DNA from: Micromonospora sonchi
GTDB lineage: Bacteria > Actinomycetota > Actinomycetes > Mycobacteriales > Micromonosporaceae
Length of the DNA: 64,000 nt
Reading direction: 5' to 3'
Assembly: GCF_014646235.1 (NCBI RefSeq)
Contig: NZ_BMNB01000002.1
Coordinates: forward strand, 248,001-312,000
Numbering within the stretch: the stretch's first letter is position 1; each line of letters begins with the position of its first letter. The notes below the pieces were generated by a model that did no database searches, was not told the origin of the DNA, and saw only the letters and a program-made list of their open reading frames with translations. Positions 32,337 to 40,905 of the stretch are shown here, piece by piece. A program made the position numbers and the translations under genes.

Positions 32337-34592
32337 TCAAACGGCGGCGATGGTCCACAGCAGATTCGTGCTCCCGTCCCAGTTCCACTGCTTGACCATC
32401 GAGCCGGAGGCGACCTGACCACCCCCGTCGAGCACCAGGCCGGTGGCCCGGTTGGCGATCCGGTACCGCCGGTTGCCCTGGTCGGTGATCTGCCACTGTT
32501 GGTTGTTGCTGCCGTTCCACGGCGCCTGCTGGGCCGCCGCGCCGTTGCTGGTCTGGCCGAAGCCGTCGGCGACCATGCCGTTGGTCCGGTTGACGATCCG
32601 GTGATAGCCGGTGCCCAGATCGACGAGCTGCCACTGCAGGTTGGTGCTGCCGTCCCAGCTCCACTGCTTCAGTTGCGACCCGGAGGCGACGTTCCCGCCG
32701 CTGTCCAGCGCCAGCCCGTTGGTCACGTTCGTGATCCGCTGGTACGTGACCGGGTTGAAGGTGACCCGCAGCGAAGCGATGGCGTCGTTGTTGCCGGTGT
32801 TGCGCAGATCGCTGTTGTCGGCGGTGAACGTCCAGTTGGCGCCGGAGAAGTTGTCGTTCGCGTACCCGACGATCTGGTGGCCGGCGGTGACCCGGACCGA
32901 CGAGATGCTCCGCAGCCCGATCCCGACGGCCTGCAACTGCGCCGCGGTGTAGCTGCCGACCGACAGGCCGACGCCGCTCTCGTAGCCGACGTGCGCGTAG
33001 ACGCTGGCCGGCGGCGAGACGGTGGGCCCACCGCCGAGGGCCGGGATCGGCCCGTTGAAGGTCAGCTTCACCACGTACGCGGACGCGCTGAACGGCGCAC
33101 CGGCCGACGGCATGGTGATCCGCAGCCCGGTGGCGTCCTGGGTGCGGTTCGGCAGGTTCACGTAGCTGCCGGCGGTCGAGTCGAGCAGTTGCACGCCGGC
33201 CAGGGAGCTCAGGTTGATCCGGTTCGACGCGAGCGTGGTGATGGTGACCGAGCTGCCCGGCCAGCCGAGGATCGTCGCGTACAGCACCCGGTTGTCCTTG
33301 CTGCGGGTGAACCGGATGTCGCGCGCGGTGCCGACGGCCGGCGCCACGAACGAGCCGCCGCCCATCCTGGTCGGCCCCTCGCCGTGGACGCTCCAGGACC
33401 TGGTGGAGTAGATGGACTCGCCGAAGCGTCGGAGGTAGTCGCCGATGCCGTGCAGGACCGTCTGCTGCCCGGACGGGATGGTGCCGTCGGCCATCGGCGC
33501 GATGTTGAGCACCATGTTGCCGTTCTTGCTGACCCGGTCGATCAGCGAGTGCAGCATCTGGTTCAGCGAGTAGTAGCCGATCCCGACGGTGTAGCACCAG
33601 CTGGAGCTGCTGATGCTGTCGTCGGTGAGCCAGTAGGGCTCACGCAGCTCGGCGGGGCCGCCGCGCTCGTAGTCGTAGACCGCGCCGCCGCGCTCCAGGC
33701 CGTCCTTGTAGGTCGCGACGACCTCCCTGTCCCAGGCCACGGCGCGGTTGTAGTAGTACGCCAGGAAGCGCAAGCGTTGCGCCTCGCTGATCCGGGGCAG
33801 GTCGAAGTCCTGCCAGATGAGGTCCGGCTGGGCCTGGTCGATGACCTCCCGCAGCTTGTCGAACCAGAGCTGTTCCTGCGCGGCGGTGCCCAGTTGCCCG
33901 TAGAGTTTGCGCAGGCTGGGGTCGGACTGCTGCGGCACCCAGCCGTAGAAGCCGGTGAAGTTGAAGGCGTGGTGCATGGCGACCATGACCTTGAGCCCGC
34001 GGCCCCGAATCGCGTCGGTGTGCAGTCGGAGCAGGTCGAGCCTGGGCCCTCTGGCCACCGAGTTCCACTCGTTGACCTGGCTGTTCCACATGGAGAAGCC
34101 GTCGTGATGCTCGGCCACCGGCCCGGCGAACCGGGCGCCCGCGTCGGCGAAGAGCTGCGCCCACTCGTTCGGGTCGAAGTTGCCGCCAGCCGAGCGCAGC
34201 CGCGGCGCGAACTGCACGAACCGCCCCGAGCGGTCGTTCGCCCCGTTGATGAAGTTGTGGTACGGCCAGACCGACGGATCGCCGTACGTGCTGCGGTGGT
34301 GGTTGTTCTCGTTCGAACCGGCGTTGTACATGTTGCGCGGGTACCACTCGTTGGCGTACGCCGGCACACTGAACACTCCCCAGTGGAAGTAGATGCCGAA
34401 CTTGGCGTCCTGGAACCACTCGGCCGCGGCCGGGTGCTGGCCCACCGACGCCCAGCTCTCGGAGTAGTTGGACGGGCCGGGGATGGCGGCCTGGGCGGGC
34501 AGCGGGCACACCAGGCCGCTCACGGCTGCCGCGGCCCCACCCGCGCCGAGGGCGGTCAGCACCGAGCGACGGGTGACAGGGGGACGGGACAT
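32337..34592 (-). CDS. Tat-secreted GH29 alpha-L-fucosidase with beta/gamma-crystallin-like and CBM13 domains
   Basis: A 751-residue protein. The Tat signal has RR at residues 8-9 and ends near PAQA. The GH29 barrel begins EWFQDAKFGIYFHWGVFS. H162/H163 are in AEHHDGFSMW and the likely nucleophile is D262 in PDLIWQDFDLP. A C-terminal beta-sandwich follows. Residues about 530-615 (YAHVGYESGVGLSVGSY to NFSGANWTFTADNSDL) look like a beta/gamma-crystallin-type domain. Residues 617-751 form a CBM13 ricin module with three QW repeats. ATG at 34592 follows GGAGGG. It heads the fucose operon and has ACATCAGATGT-type operators upstream. Confidence 0.93.
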   Translation of the reverse strand: MSRPPVTRRSVLTALGAGGAAAAVSGLVCPLPAQAAIPGPSNYSESWASVGQHPAAAEWFQDAKFGIYFHWGVFSVPAYANEWYPRNMYNAGSNENNHHRSTYGDPSVWPYHNFINGANDRSGRFVQFAPRLRSAGGNFDPNEWAQLFADAGARFAGPVAEHHDGFSMWNSQVNEWNSVARGPRLDLLRLHTDAIRGRGLKVMVAMHHAFNFTGFYGWVPQQSDPSLRKLYGQLGTAAQEQLWFDKLREVIDQAQPDLIWQDFDLPRISEAQRLRFLAYYYNRAVAWDREVVATYKDGLERGGAVYDYERGGPAELREPYWLTDDSISSSSWCYTVGIGYYSLNQMLHSLIDRVSKNGNMVLNIAPMADGTIPSGQQTVLHGIGDYLRRFGESIYSTRSWSVHGEGPTRMGGGSFVAPAVGTARDIRFTRSKDNRVLYATILGWPGSSVTITTLASNRINLSSLAGVQLLDSTAGSYVNLPNRTQDATGLRITMPSAGAPFSASAYVVKLTFNGPIPALGGGPTVSPPASVYAHVGYESGVGLSVGSYTAAQLQAVGIGLRSISSVRVTAGHQIVGYANDNFSGANWTFTADNSDLRNTGNNDAIASLRVTFNPVTYQRITNVTNGLALDSGGNVASGSQLKQWSWDGSTNLQWQLVDLGTGYHRIVNRTNGMVADGFGQTSNGAAAQQAPWNGSNNQQWQITDQGNRRYRIANRATGLVLDGGGQVASGSMVKQWNWDGSTNLLWTIAAV

Positions 34593-34642
34593 GGCGATCC
34601 CTCCAGAACACGGCGGCGGGGATGGAAGCTCACGTGTCTTAG

Positions 34643-34761
34643 ACATCAGACGTTAGGGGCTCTCGCCGTGCACCGTCAACGCCTCGGCGTCGAAGGACTT
34701 CCCCTAAAATCCAAATTCCGGCCGCCAGTAGCCGGTGCGGCCACCCCGACACATCAGATGT
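34643..34761. promoter_or_regulatory. Two GntR-type operators upstream of GH29
   Basis: 34643-34653 reads ACATCAGACGT and 34751-34761 reads ACATCAGATGT. They lie 51 and 159 bp upstream of the GH29 start, the same paired arrangement as before GH95. Confidence 0.65.
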
Positions 34762-34820
34762 TTGCTCCTCGCCATCGAGCGGATCGCCGGGGGTGGCCCG
34801 AGCGCCGGGCCACGAAGTCA

Positions 34821-34834
34821 TGTTGGCGATCACA
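34821..34834. promoter_or_regulatory. Possible arabinose-type LacI operator
   Basis: TGTTGGCGATCACA differs from TGTTAGCGCTCACA at two positions and by one base from the minus-strand reading of the 1504 site. It lies 45 bp upstream of the small ORF at 34879. The link to any gene is uncertain. Confidence 0.35.
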
Positions 34835-34878
34835 TCCAGGTATCGACCAAACCGATGCAGGCCACACAGAGGAGGGAC

Positions 34879-35037
34879 ATGCGAACGTTAACATCGATGG
34901 CGTTGAGATTGCTAGCTTGTTGCGCCCAGCGGCGCTCGGCGCTTCCCTATGCCGAAGCGGACGCGATCGGTGCGACCTTGCGCTGCTCACCGTCACCGCT
35001 GGACGGTTACCCATGTGGATGGTGGGCGCGGTGGTGA
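34879..35037 (+). CDS. Small ORF with strong RBS, possible gene remnant
   Basis: A 52-codon frame (MRTLTSMALRLLACC...) with AGGAGGG directly upstream of its ATG. The protein has no recognisable domain and ends rich in Trp/Gly/Pro. The good RBS and operator-like site upstream suggest this was the start of a sugar-regulated gene whose body is lost. It could equally be chance. Confidence 0.25.
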   Translation: MRTLTSMALRLLACCAQRRSALPYAEADAIGATLRCSPSPLDGYPCGWWARW

Positions 35038-35160
35038 GTGGTGGGTCGCCCGCATCCGGCCAGTTCCCTCGTGCACCGAAACTGGGTTGATCGCACTGAA
35101 AGACTGAGGTCATGGTTTCGCGAGTGCGCCGGACCGACGTGGAACGCCGGGCCGCGGTCC

Positions 35161-36153
35161 GTGCTTGACAAGCCTGACGTCGACGAGCGGTTGCTGGCGG
35201 TCGAGGTGGCCGCCGCCTGGGCCGTGGACGTCGCCGCTCTCGTGTTCATGCCGGTCGGGCTCGACGGGCACACGTGGGCCTACCGGGTGGACACGCCCGA
35301 CGGTGACCGCTACTTCCTGAAGGTGCGCCACGGCGAGTTCACCCCGGCCGCCGTCCTACTGCCCGGTTTTCTCCGCAGGCAAGGAGTCCGGCAGGTCGTA
35401 GCGCCGATCGACCGGCCGGACGGTGGGGTCGGCCACGAGTTCGGGGACCACCAACTGCTGCTCTACCCGTTTCGCGACGGTGGCGACCTGTGGGACCGCA
35501 GCCTCACCGACCGCCAGTTGATCGAGTATGGCGAGTTCCTGGGTCGGCTGCACGCGATCACGCCGAGTGCCGACCTCGCCGCCGTTCTGCCCGTCGAGAC
35601 GTACCGATCGCGCGCGGGCGAGCGGCTGCGAACCCTCGGCGGGCGGGCGGCGGCGAGCGAGGTCCTCGGCGCTTTCTGGGCCCGATACGGCACCGCGCTG
35701 CACCGGTTGTCGGAAGCGGTCGACGACCTTGCCTCCCGCGTGCCGGACGCGCGACACGTGATCTGCCACGCGGACATTCACCCCGGAAACCTGATCGCCG
35801 AGGGCGACGGTCCGTTACACGTCGTGGACTGGGATGCGCCGATCCTCGCGCCACGCGAGCGGGACCTGATGTTCGTCCACAGCCGGGACTTCGGCGCCCA
35901 CCCGGTCAACGCACGTCGCGCCGAGCTCTTCCATCAGGGCTATGGGCGGATGGAACCGGACCAGACCCTGCTGAGCTACTACCGCCGCGAACGGTACCTT
36001 GACGACATCGTCGAGTTTCTGGACAGCATCCTCGACCCCGGGGCCAGCCCGGAGGCGCGGGCCAACGATCTGCACTGGCTGACTCGCATCGCCGAGACCG
36101 TTCACTCGACCGAGCCAGCAGTGCCGGTCCATTCGCAGGGAGCAACCCGATGA
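35161..36153 (+). CDS. Aminoglycoside phosphotransferase family protein
   Basis: A 330-residue kinase-like protein. An N-terminal lobe has YFLKVRHGEF (ATP-site Lys). The catalytic loop is VICHADIHPGNLI (HxDxxxxN) and the metal motif VVDWDAPILAP. The whole resembles spectinomycin-type APH proteins. GTG at 35161 is chosen because homology-like sequence begins there (LDKPDVDERLL). An ORF extension of 41 residues upstream is low-complexity. Its stop overlaps the start of a broken VOC gene (ATGA). The substrate is unknown. Resistance to a spectinomycin-like compound is one possibility only. Confidence 0.82.
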   Translation: MLDKPDVDERLLAVEVAAAWAVDVAALVFMPVGLDGHTWAYRVDTPDGDRYFLKVRHGEFTPAAVLLPGFLRRQGVRQVVAPIDRPDGGVGHEFGDHQLLLYPFRDGGDLWDRSLTDRQLIEYGEFLGRLHAITPSADLAAVLPVETYRSRAGERLRTLGGRAAASEVLGAFWARYGTALHRLSEAVDDLASRVPDARHVICHADIHPGNLIAEGDGPLHVVDWDAPILAPRERDLMFVHSRDFGAHPVNARRAELFHQGYGRMEPDQTLLSYYRRERYLDDIVEFLDSILDPGASPEARANDLHWLTRIAETVHSTEPAVPVHSQGATR

Positions 36154-36469
36154 GCCGCCACGTCGAGGTCACCTTCGACGCCCACGACCCAAGGCGCTGT
36201 CGTCCTTCTGGCGGGAGGCGCTGGGCTACGTGCATCCCGGTCCGCCCGGAGTCGACCTGCCCGACGGCGCCGACCCGCTGGCCGCGTGGGACGACTTCCT
36301 CGCCGGAATCGGCGTACCACCGGAGCAGCGCAACACCAGGTCGGCCATCGAGGATCCGGCGGGGCACGGCCCGCGGCTGTTCTTCCAGCAGGTGCCGGAG
36401 AGGAAGCGTGGAAACCAAGAACCGGTGCCGGGATCGCAATGGCGGCTGGTCCGCCAGTCGATCGTGTGA
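36150..36469 (+). pseudogene. VOC (glyoxalase-like) family gene, frameshifted and 3'-degraded
   Basis: The first frame reads MSRHVEVTFDAHDP and then shifts. After restoring one base near 36191 the sequence continues KALSSFWREALGYVHPGPPG and on through EDPAGHGPRLFFQQVPE, a typical VOC N-terminal half. After that point the frame breaks again, although fragments of the expected KNR-LHLD region can be seen in another frame. The start overlaps the phosphotransferase stop, so an intact ancestor was probably co-transcribed with it. A complementary 3' fragment lies at 38918-39157. Confidence 0.7.
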
Positions 36470-36562
36470 CGATGTGGTCGGTCAGGGACGCCTGAGCAAC
36501 CACATCCAGCCGATGACGCCAGGTACGGGTGGCGACGCGGCCACTCGACTACTTGGCGCCCG

Positions 36563-37327
36563 TCATCGATTGAGTCGCGCGATGGCTACCTCAAGGCCGT
36601 CGAGGATCAGGTCGAGGCCGAACACGAAGTCCTGGTCCTCTGGGTTCTCGCCCGGATCCGTCTCGAAGACGCCTGCTTTGAACAGCAACGCGGCCTCCGG
36701 GAAGCGCTCGGGGTCGACGAGCGCGGCGAGGGCCCGGCCGTAGTTCTGCTCAACGTCCGCCTGGCTGAGCCCGGTGCCGCGGCGGCCCTCCGCCATCTGC
36801 CGACCCTGCAAGATTGCGTTGCGCACGTATCCGCCGACGACGACAAGGACGCCTGCCTTCGTCCCCGGATCCAGGCCGGTGTCGTGCAGGACCCGCAGGA
36901 ACGCGTCCATCCAGCCGATGGCGTTCGGCCCTCGGGGCGGGCCCAGGACCGGGACCTCCACGAGCCATGGGTGCTCGGCGTACCGGGCGCGGATCGCCGC
37001 CGCCCACCAGTGCACGCCGTCGCGCCAGCTATCCGCGTCGAGCCTGGGGGCGGACCCGGTGGCGTGGTCGGCCATCAACTCGACGAGTTCCTCCTTCGAG
37101 CCCACGTGCCGGTACAGCGACATCTTGGTGAAGCCGAGCGCCTGCGCGACCTTCTGGAGGGTCACCCCGTCCAGGCCCTCCCGATCGGCCAGGTCGACCG
37201 CGGCGTTGACGACCCGGCCGACGTCGAGTTCGGCGGGCCGGCCGCGTCGTGCGGACGCCGAGAGCCGCCAGAGCCGCGCCAAGTCGGCGGGCACCTCTCC
37301 GGCGGTTGACGACTCATTGTGTCCCAT
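36563..37327 (-). CDS. TetR/AcrR-family regulator
   Basis: A 254-residue protein with an N-terminal HTH (RVVNAAVDLADREGLDGVTL, then KVAQALGFTKMSLYRHVGSKEEL) and a long helical ligand domain with a WWAAAIRARY segment, of the TetR_C type common in actinomycetes. ATG at 37327 lies 56 bp from the divergent DUF418 gene. An 11-bp palindrome GGATAGTATCC overlaps the probable DUF418 -10 element, so it likely represses that gene and itself. Confidence 0.9.
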   Translation of the reverse strand: MGHNESSTAGEVPADLARLWRLSASARRGRPAELDVGRVVNAAVDLADREGLDGVTLQKVAQALGFTKMSLYRHVGSKEELVELMADHATGSAPRLDADSWRDGVHWWAAAIRARYAEHPWLVEVPVLGPPRGPNAIGWMDAFLRVLHDTGLDPGTKAGVLVVVGGYVRNAILQGRQMAEGRRGTGLSQADVEQNYGRALAALVDPERFPEAALLFKAGVFETDPGENPEDQDFVFGLDLILDGLEVAIARLNR

Positions 37328-37338
37328 GGATAGTATCC
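37306..37338 (+). promoter_or_regulatory. Promoter of the DUF418 gene with overlapping TetR operator
   Basis: -35 TTGACG (37306-37311) and -10 TAGTAT (37331-37336) are separated by 19 bp. The palindrome GGATAGTATCC (37328-37338) covers the -10 box and begins right after the TetR start codon on the other strand. This is a typical layout for autoregulated TetR-target pairs. Confidence 0.5.
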
Positions 37339-37383
37339 CCAGTACATTAAGTGCGCGGTTGGATCGAGCGGAAGAGGAAGCAT

Positions 37384-38601
37384 ATGAACGGATCAGCGAG
37401 CACGGCGGGCGCCACGGCGAACCGGGCGCCCGCCGGGCAGCGCCTCCACGACGTCGACGCCGTGCGAGGCTTCGCACTGCTCGGCATCTTCGTCGTGAAC
37501 ATCACCTTCATGGCCTCCGGTTACCCCGGTAATCTCGTTTCGGATCCGGCGTTCTCCTCGCTCTTCGACAACCTGGCGCGGGGACTGTCCGCGGTGTTCG
37601 TTGACATGAAGTTCTACATCCTCTTCTCGTTCCTGTTCGGGTACAGCTTCACCCTGCAGATGGAGTCGGCGGAGCGCGCGGGCGCGGCGTTCGGGCCGCG
37701 GATGCTGCGCCGGATCGCCGGCCTGTTCATTCTCGGCGCCCTGCACACGGTGCTCCTGTACGGCGGCGACATCCTGATGACCTACGCGGTGGTCTGCCTG
37801 ATCCTGCTCGGGATGCGGCGGGTCTGCGACCGGACGGCGCTGCGCGTCGCCGGCGTGCTCTACGGGATCGTGCTGCTGAGCCTGCTGACCAGCGGGCTCT
37901 TCGTGGACTCCTCCGCGTTCCTGCCGACCGAAGCTGAGGCACTGGCCAACGCCGAGAACGCAACGGCCGCGATGCTCGGCGGATGGGGCGACGTCATCGG
38001 TCACAACCTCTCCGGGCTCCCCTTCCTGGTGCTCCAGTCCGCGACGTTCCAGGGGCCAACGGCGCTGGCGATGTTCCTGCTCGGCATGGTCGCCGGCCGG
38101 CGACGGCTCCTCGCGGGCGTGCGCGGTCACGAGCCGGTGCTGCGGCGGATCCAGTGGATCGGCTTCCCCGTAGGGATCGCGGGCGGTGTGGTGTACACGC
38201 TGGGCGGCGGCAACGGCGAGACGCTGGCCGTGGCGGTGAGCGCGGCGACCGCGCCGCTGCTGACGGCTGCGTACGTGGCCACGCTGCTGCGGATGATGCA
38301 CAGCCCGCGGTTGGCGTTCGTGCGGCCGGCCCTGGCACCGGCGGGGCGGATCGCGCTCACCAACTACCTGGGGCAATCGCTGCTGGGACTGCTCATCTTC
38401 AGCGGTGTCGGACTTGGCTTGGCCGGGAGCGTGTCGCCAGTGGGGACGACCGGGCTGGCATTGCTGATCTTCGCGGGGCAACTCGCGGTGAGCGCGTGGT
38501 GGCTGCGACGGCACCGGTACGGGCCGGCGGAGTGGGCGCTGCGGTGGGTGACGAACGGAGAGCGGCCGGGGAGGGCGCGGAGCGCTACCCCCGTCGGCTA
38601 G
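37384..38601 (+). CDS. DUF418 family membrane protein
   Basis: A 405-residue polytopic membrane protein with about ten hydrophobic segments. The N-terminal RLHDVDAVRGFALLGIFVVN and the C-terminal portion with RIALTNYLGQSLLG are the marks of DUF418 proteins. ATG at 37384 has GAGGAAG upstream. Its function is not established. Family members sit next to TetR regulators, as here, and a role in transport or envelope modification is often supposed. Confidence 0.88.
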   Translation: MNGSASTAGATANRAPAGQRLHDVDAVRGFALLGIFVVNITFMASGYPGNLVSDPAFSSLFDNLARGLSAVFVDMKFYILFSFLFGYSFTLQMESAERAGAAFGPRMLRRIAGLFILGALHTVLLYGGDILMTYAVVCLILLGMRRVCDRTALRVAGVLYGIVLLSLLTSGLFVDSSAFLPTEAEALANAENATAAMLGGWGDVIGHNLSGLPFLVLQSATFQGPTALAMFLLGMVAGRRRLLAGVRGHEPVLRRIQWIGFPVGIAGGVVYTLGGGNGETLAVAVSAATAPLLTAAYVATLLRMMHSPRLAFVRPALAPAGRIALTNYLGQSLLGLLIFSGVGLGLAGSVSPVGTTGLALLIFAGQLAVSAWWLRRHRYGPAEWALRWVTNGERPGRARSATPVG

Positions 38602-38917
38602 TCAGCGTTTGTCCATGAACCCCCCGGTCGGAGCGTCAGGCGGCTCGTGATGCGGGTCCGGCCCCAGCGTTGCCGGCTTTCGCTGCGGACGCGAGTGCAT
38701 TCGCGCCGCCGGACAGGTCACCGTCGGTCGATGCCGGATCATGGTGTGTGGGCGCGCGCCCATGCTGCTCAAGTGGGTGTCGGCTGGGTTGGTGGCTCCG
38801 GTTCGGTGCCCGAGGAGTCGAGGTCACCGTACCGTGGGGGGTGGAGCCCACGCCTCTGCAGGAGCTCGGGTAGGGCCGGGTCGGAGATTCGTGGCACCGC
38901 GTCTGCCACCGCGTTTC
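38602..38917. other. Gene-free stretch before the VOC 3' fragment
   Basis: These 316 bp contain no start with RBS and no convincing coding signal. They probably represent decayed sequence upstream of the VOC fragment. Confidence 0.4.
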
Positions 38918-39157
38918 GGGCCGCGTTTGCTCCCGCGTCTCGGTGAGGACAAGGTCGCCAAGAACCGCGTTCACCTCGACGTACGGACGGCTCCCGGGCT
39001 GGCGGGAGAGAAGCGGATGGCGGCGCTGGAGACCGAGTGTGACCGGCTCGTCGCGTTGGGGGCCGCGCGCGTACGCCGTGTCGAGCCCGCGCCGCCGTTC
39101 GAAACCGGTTTCATCGTGATGACCGACCCGGAGGGCAACGAGTTCTGCCTCGACTGA
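38918..39157 (+). pseudogene. VOC family gene, 3' fragment
   Basis: From 38918 the frame reads GPRLLPRLGEDKVAKNRVHLDV and continues to GFIVMTDPEGNEFCLD and stop, the C-terminal half of a VOC protein. The N-terminal half is not found upstream. It shares the GPRL region with the 5' fragment at 36150, so it is either a second, 5'-decayed paralogue or the other end of one gene split by the TetR-DUF418 segment. Confidence 0.65.
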
Positions 39158-39178
39158 CTGCACACCCTTGCCCCCGTG

Positions 39179-39982
39179 TCATCGCTGGATCTTCAGCAGC
39201 GCGGACACCGTGACGAACTGGAAGCCTCTGGCACGCAGTCCCGTGATCATGTCTGGGAGGCCGTCGAGTGCGACGAGGCGGTCGTCGGATCCGACGTCGT
39301 GGGCGAGGAGGATGGTGCCCGGTTGCGCCCGGTCGACGACGTGGCGGGCCTGGCCGGCCGGATCGCCTCGGAACTGGCGTTCGCGCATCTGCTGTGACCA
39401 GAGGACGATGTCGTAGCGCATCCGGGCCGCGGCGGCGAGCGCGCCGCCGCTGAGATGGCCGTACGGGGGCCGGAGGAAGCGGGGCTCGCGGCCGGTGAGG
39501 TCGGTGAGCGTGGTGTGGGTGCGGAAGAGTTCGTCGTACGCCTCGTCCGGGTCGGTACGGGCGAGGTCACGGTGGGTCCACGTGTGGTTGCCGACGTCGT
39601 GCTGGCTCATCCGACGGTGGCCGATGATGTCGGCGTGGCGCTGTGCCTGTTCGCCGACCATGAAGAAGGTGGCCGGCACGCGGTGTCGGTCCAGGATGTC
39701 GAGCACCATCGGGGTCCAGCGCGGGTGGGGACCGTCGTCGAAGGTGAGCGCGACGAGTTTCTCGGTGGTGGGGACGGACCAGGTCACCTGGACCCGCCCG
39801 GCGCCGAACAGGTCGGGCCGATCGGCGATGACGGCGGCGGCCCCACCACGCAGCGGAAGCTTACGGTCGGTGACATCGGCTGCCTCGGCGAAGCCGACCG
39901 CTCCGACTCCCATGCCGAAGGCGACGAGGACACCATCGCGAACCATCTCGCGGCGTCGTCGTCGGGTCCACCTGGTGGGCAT
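39179..39982 (-). CDS. Secreted polysaccharide deacetylase (NodB/CE4)
   Basis: A 267-residue protein with an Arg-rich N-terminus and hydrophobic signal or anchor (residues 14-35). The NodB motifs are complete: TFDDGPHP (catalytic Asp and metal Asp), HTWTH (metal histidines), RPPYGH and a C-terminal LLAHDVGSDD His. ATG at 39982 follows GGAGGAGG. It should remove N- or O-acetyl groups from peptidoglycan, chitin or xylan. Substrate cannot be told from sequence. Confidence 0.9.
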   Translation of the reverse strand: MPTRWTRRRRREMVRDGVLVAFGMGVGAVGFAEAADVTDRKLPLRGGAAAVIADRPDLFGAGRVQVTWSVPTTEKLVALTFDDGPHPRWTPMVLDILDRHRVPATFFMVGEQAQRHADIIGHRRMSQHDVGNHTWTHRDLARTDPDEAYDELFRTHTTLTDLTGREPRFLRPPYGHLSGGALAAAARMRYDIVLWSQQMRERQFRGDPAGQARHVVDRAQPGTILLAHDVGSDDRLVALDGLPDMITGLRARGFQFVTVSALLKIQR

Positions 39983-40062
39983 GGCCTCCTCCGGACCTCC
40001 TGCGGTCGAAGCGGGGCCGATTACCCGATTTCAGATCCGACACACTTGCCGCTTTCGTGGGA

Positions 40063-40881
40063 TCACGGAAGCGGCAAGCCAGCGCCACCTGCCCGCTGGT
40101 CCGCGACGAGCGCCAACAGTTCCGCGTGCGTCCGCGCGTCGGCCGCCACGACGAGACCGCCCAGGCCGGTGTGCCAGGGTTGGCCGTCGATGCCGGTCAC
40201 CACGCAACCGGCCGCCGCACAGAGCGCGATGCCGGCCGCGAAGTGCACGCTGTCGCGGAGCTGACCGTCGGTCACGTACGCCGCGCGCCGCCCGGCCGCG
40301 ACCCACGCCACCGCCAGCGTGGTCGAGACGACCCGCGGCCGGAACCGCTCGACGAACCTCTCGTGGGCGAGCAGCCGGGCGGCCCGGAACACCGACTCGT
40401 TGGGAAACGGTGGATCGAGATTGACGTCCACCAACCTCGATTCGGCCGACGGAACAAGCCGCTGATCGACGCCCGCGCGTCGCACACTGGCGTCGACGCC
40501 GTCGGTCCAGAAGATCTCCTGCGCGAACGGGTCCGCCGAGGCCGCCACCACGACCCGCGTTCCGACCCGCAAGGCCACGTTGACCGCGACCAGCATGTTG
40601 TGTACGGCGAAGTTCAGCGTCCCGCACAGCGGGTCGACCAACCAGAGGCGTTCGCTCCCGCCGGTCCCGCTGCGCCCGCTCTCCTCCGCCCACACGTGGT
40701 CATCGGGACGGGCGGCCCGCAGGACACCGAGGATGGCCTCTTCCGCCTCGATGTCGGCGGTCGTGGCGAAGTCCCCGGCCGACTTCGCAAAACGAACCAC
40801 CGATGTCCCGTAGTGAGCACGTACGACCGCCGCACCGGCCTCCGCCGCCTTGATGGCCAGGTCCCGGTCACTGATCGACAT
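40063..40881 (-). CDS. Inositol monophosphatase-family protein with substituted metal ligand
   Basis: A 272-residue protein of the IMPase fold: GDFATTADIEAEE, WAEESG (Glu ligand) and WLVDPLCGTLNF. The usual motif is DPLDGT. Here the second Asp, a metal and catalytic-water ligand, is Cys. The C-terminal Asp motif is also weak (LRDSVHFAAG). ATG at 40881 follows GGGGA. A start 21 bases upstream at 40902 is also possible. It may be catalytically impaired or have another role. Confidence 0.75.
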   Translation of the reverse strand: MSISDRDLAIKAAEAGAAVVRAHYGTSVVRFAKSAGDFATTADIEAEEAILGVLRAARPDDHVWAEESGRSGTGGSERLWLVDPLCGTLNFAVHNMLVAVNVALRVGTRVVVAASADPFAQEIFWTDGVDASVRRAGVDQRLVPSAESRLVDVNLDPPFPNESVFRAARLLAHERFVERFRPRVVSTTLAVAWVAAGRRAAYVTDGQLRDSVHFAAGIALCAAAGCVVTGIDGQPWHTGLGGLVVAADARTHAELLALVADQRAGGAGLPLP

Positions 40882-40905
40882 TCCCCGCCCCCGGTTGCCC
40901 ATGGG

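Larger units (their letters stand above)
34593..34878. other. Upstream region of the GH29 gene
   Basis: The region contains two ACATCAGA(T/C)GT sites and one TGTTGGCGATCACA site. On its right edge AGGAGGG stands before a short plus-strand ORF, so the sites may serve both directions. Confidence 0.5.

Noticed and set aside
34643..34834. These sites as an attachment site for a mobile element
   Set aside because: There is no integrase, tRNA gene or flanking direct repeat. The sequences match local operator families instead.
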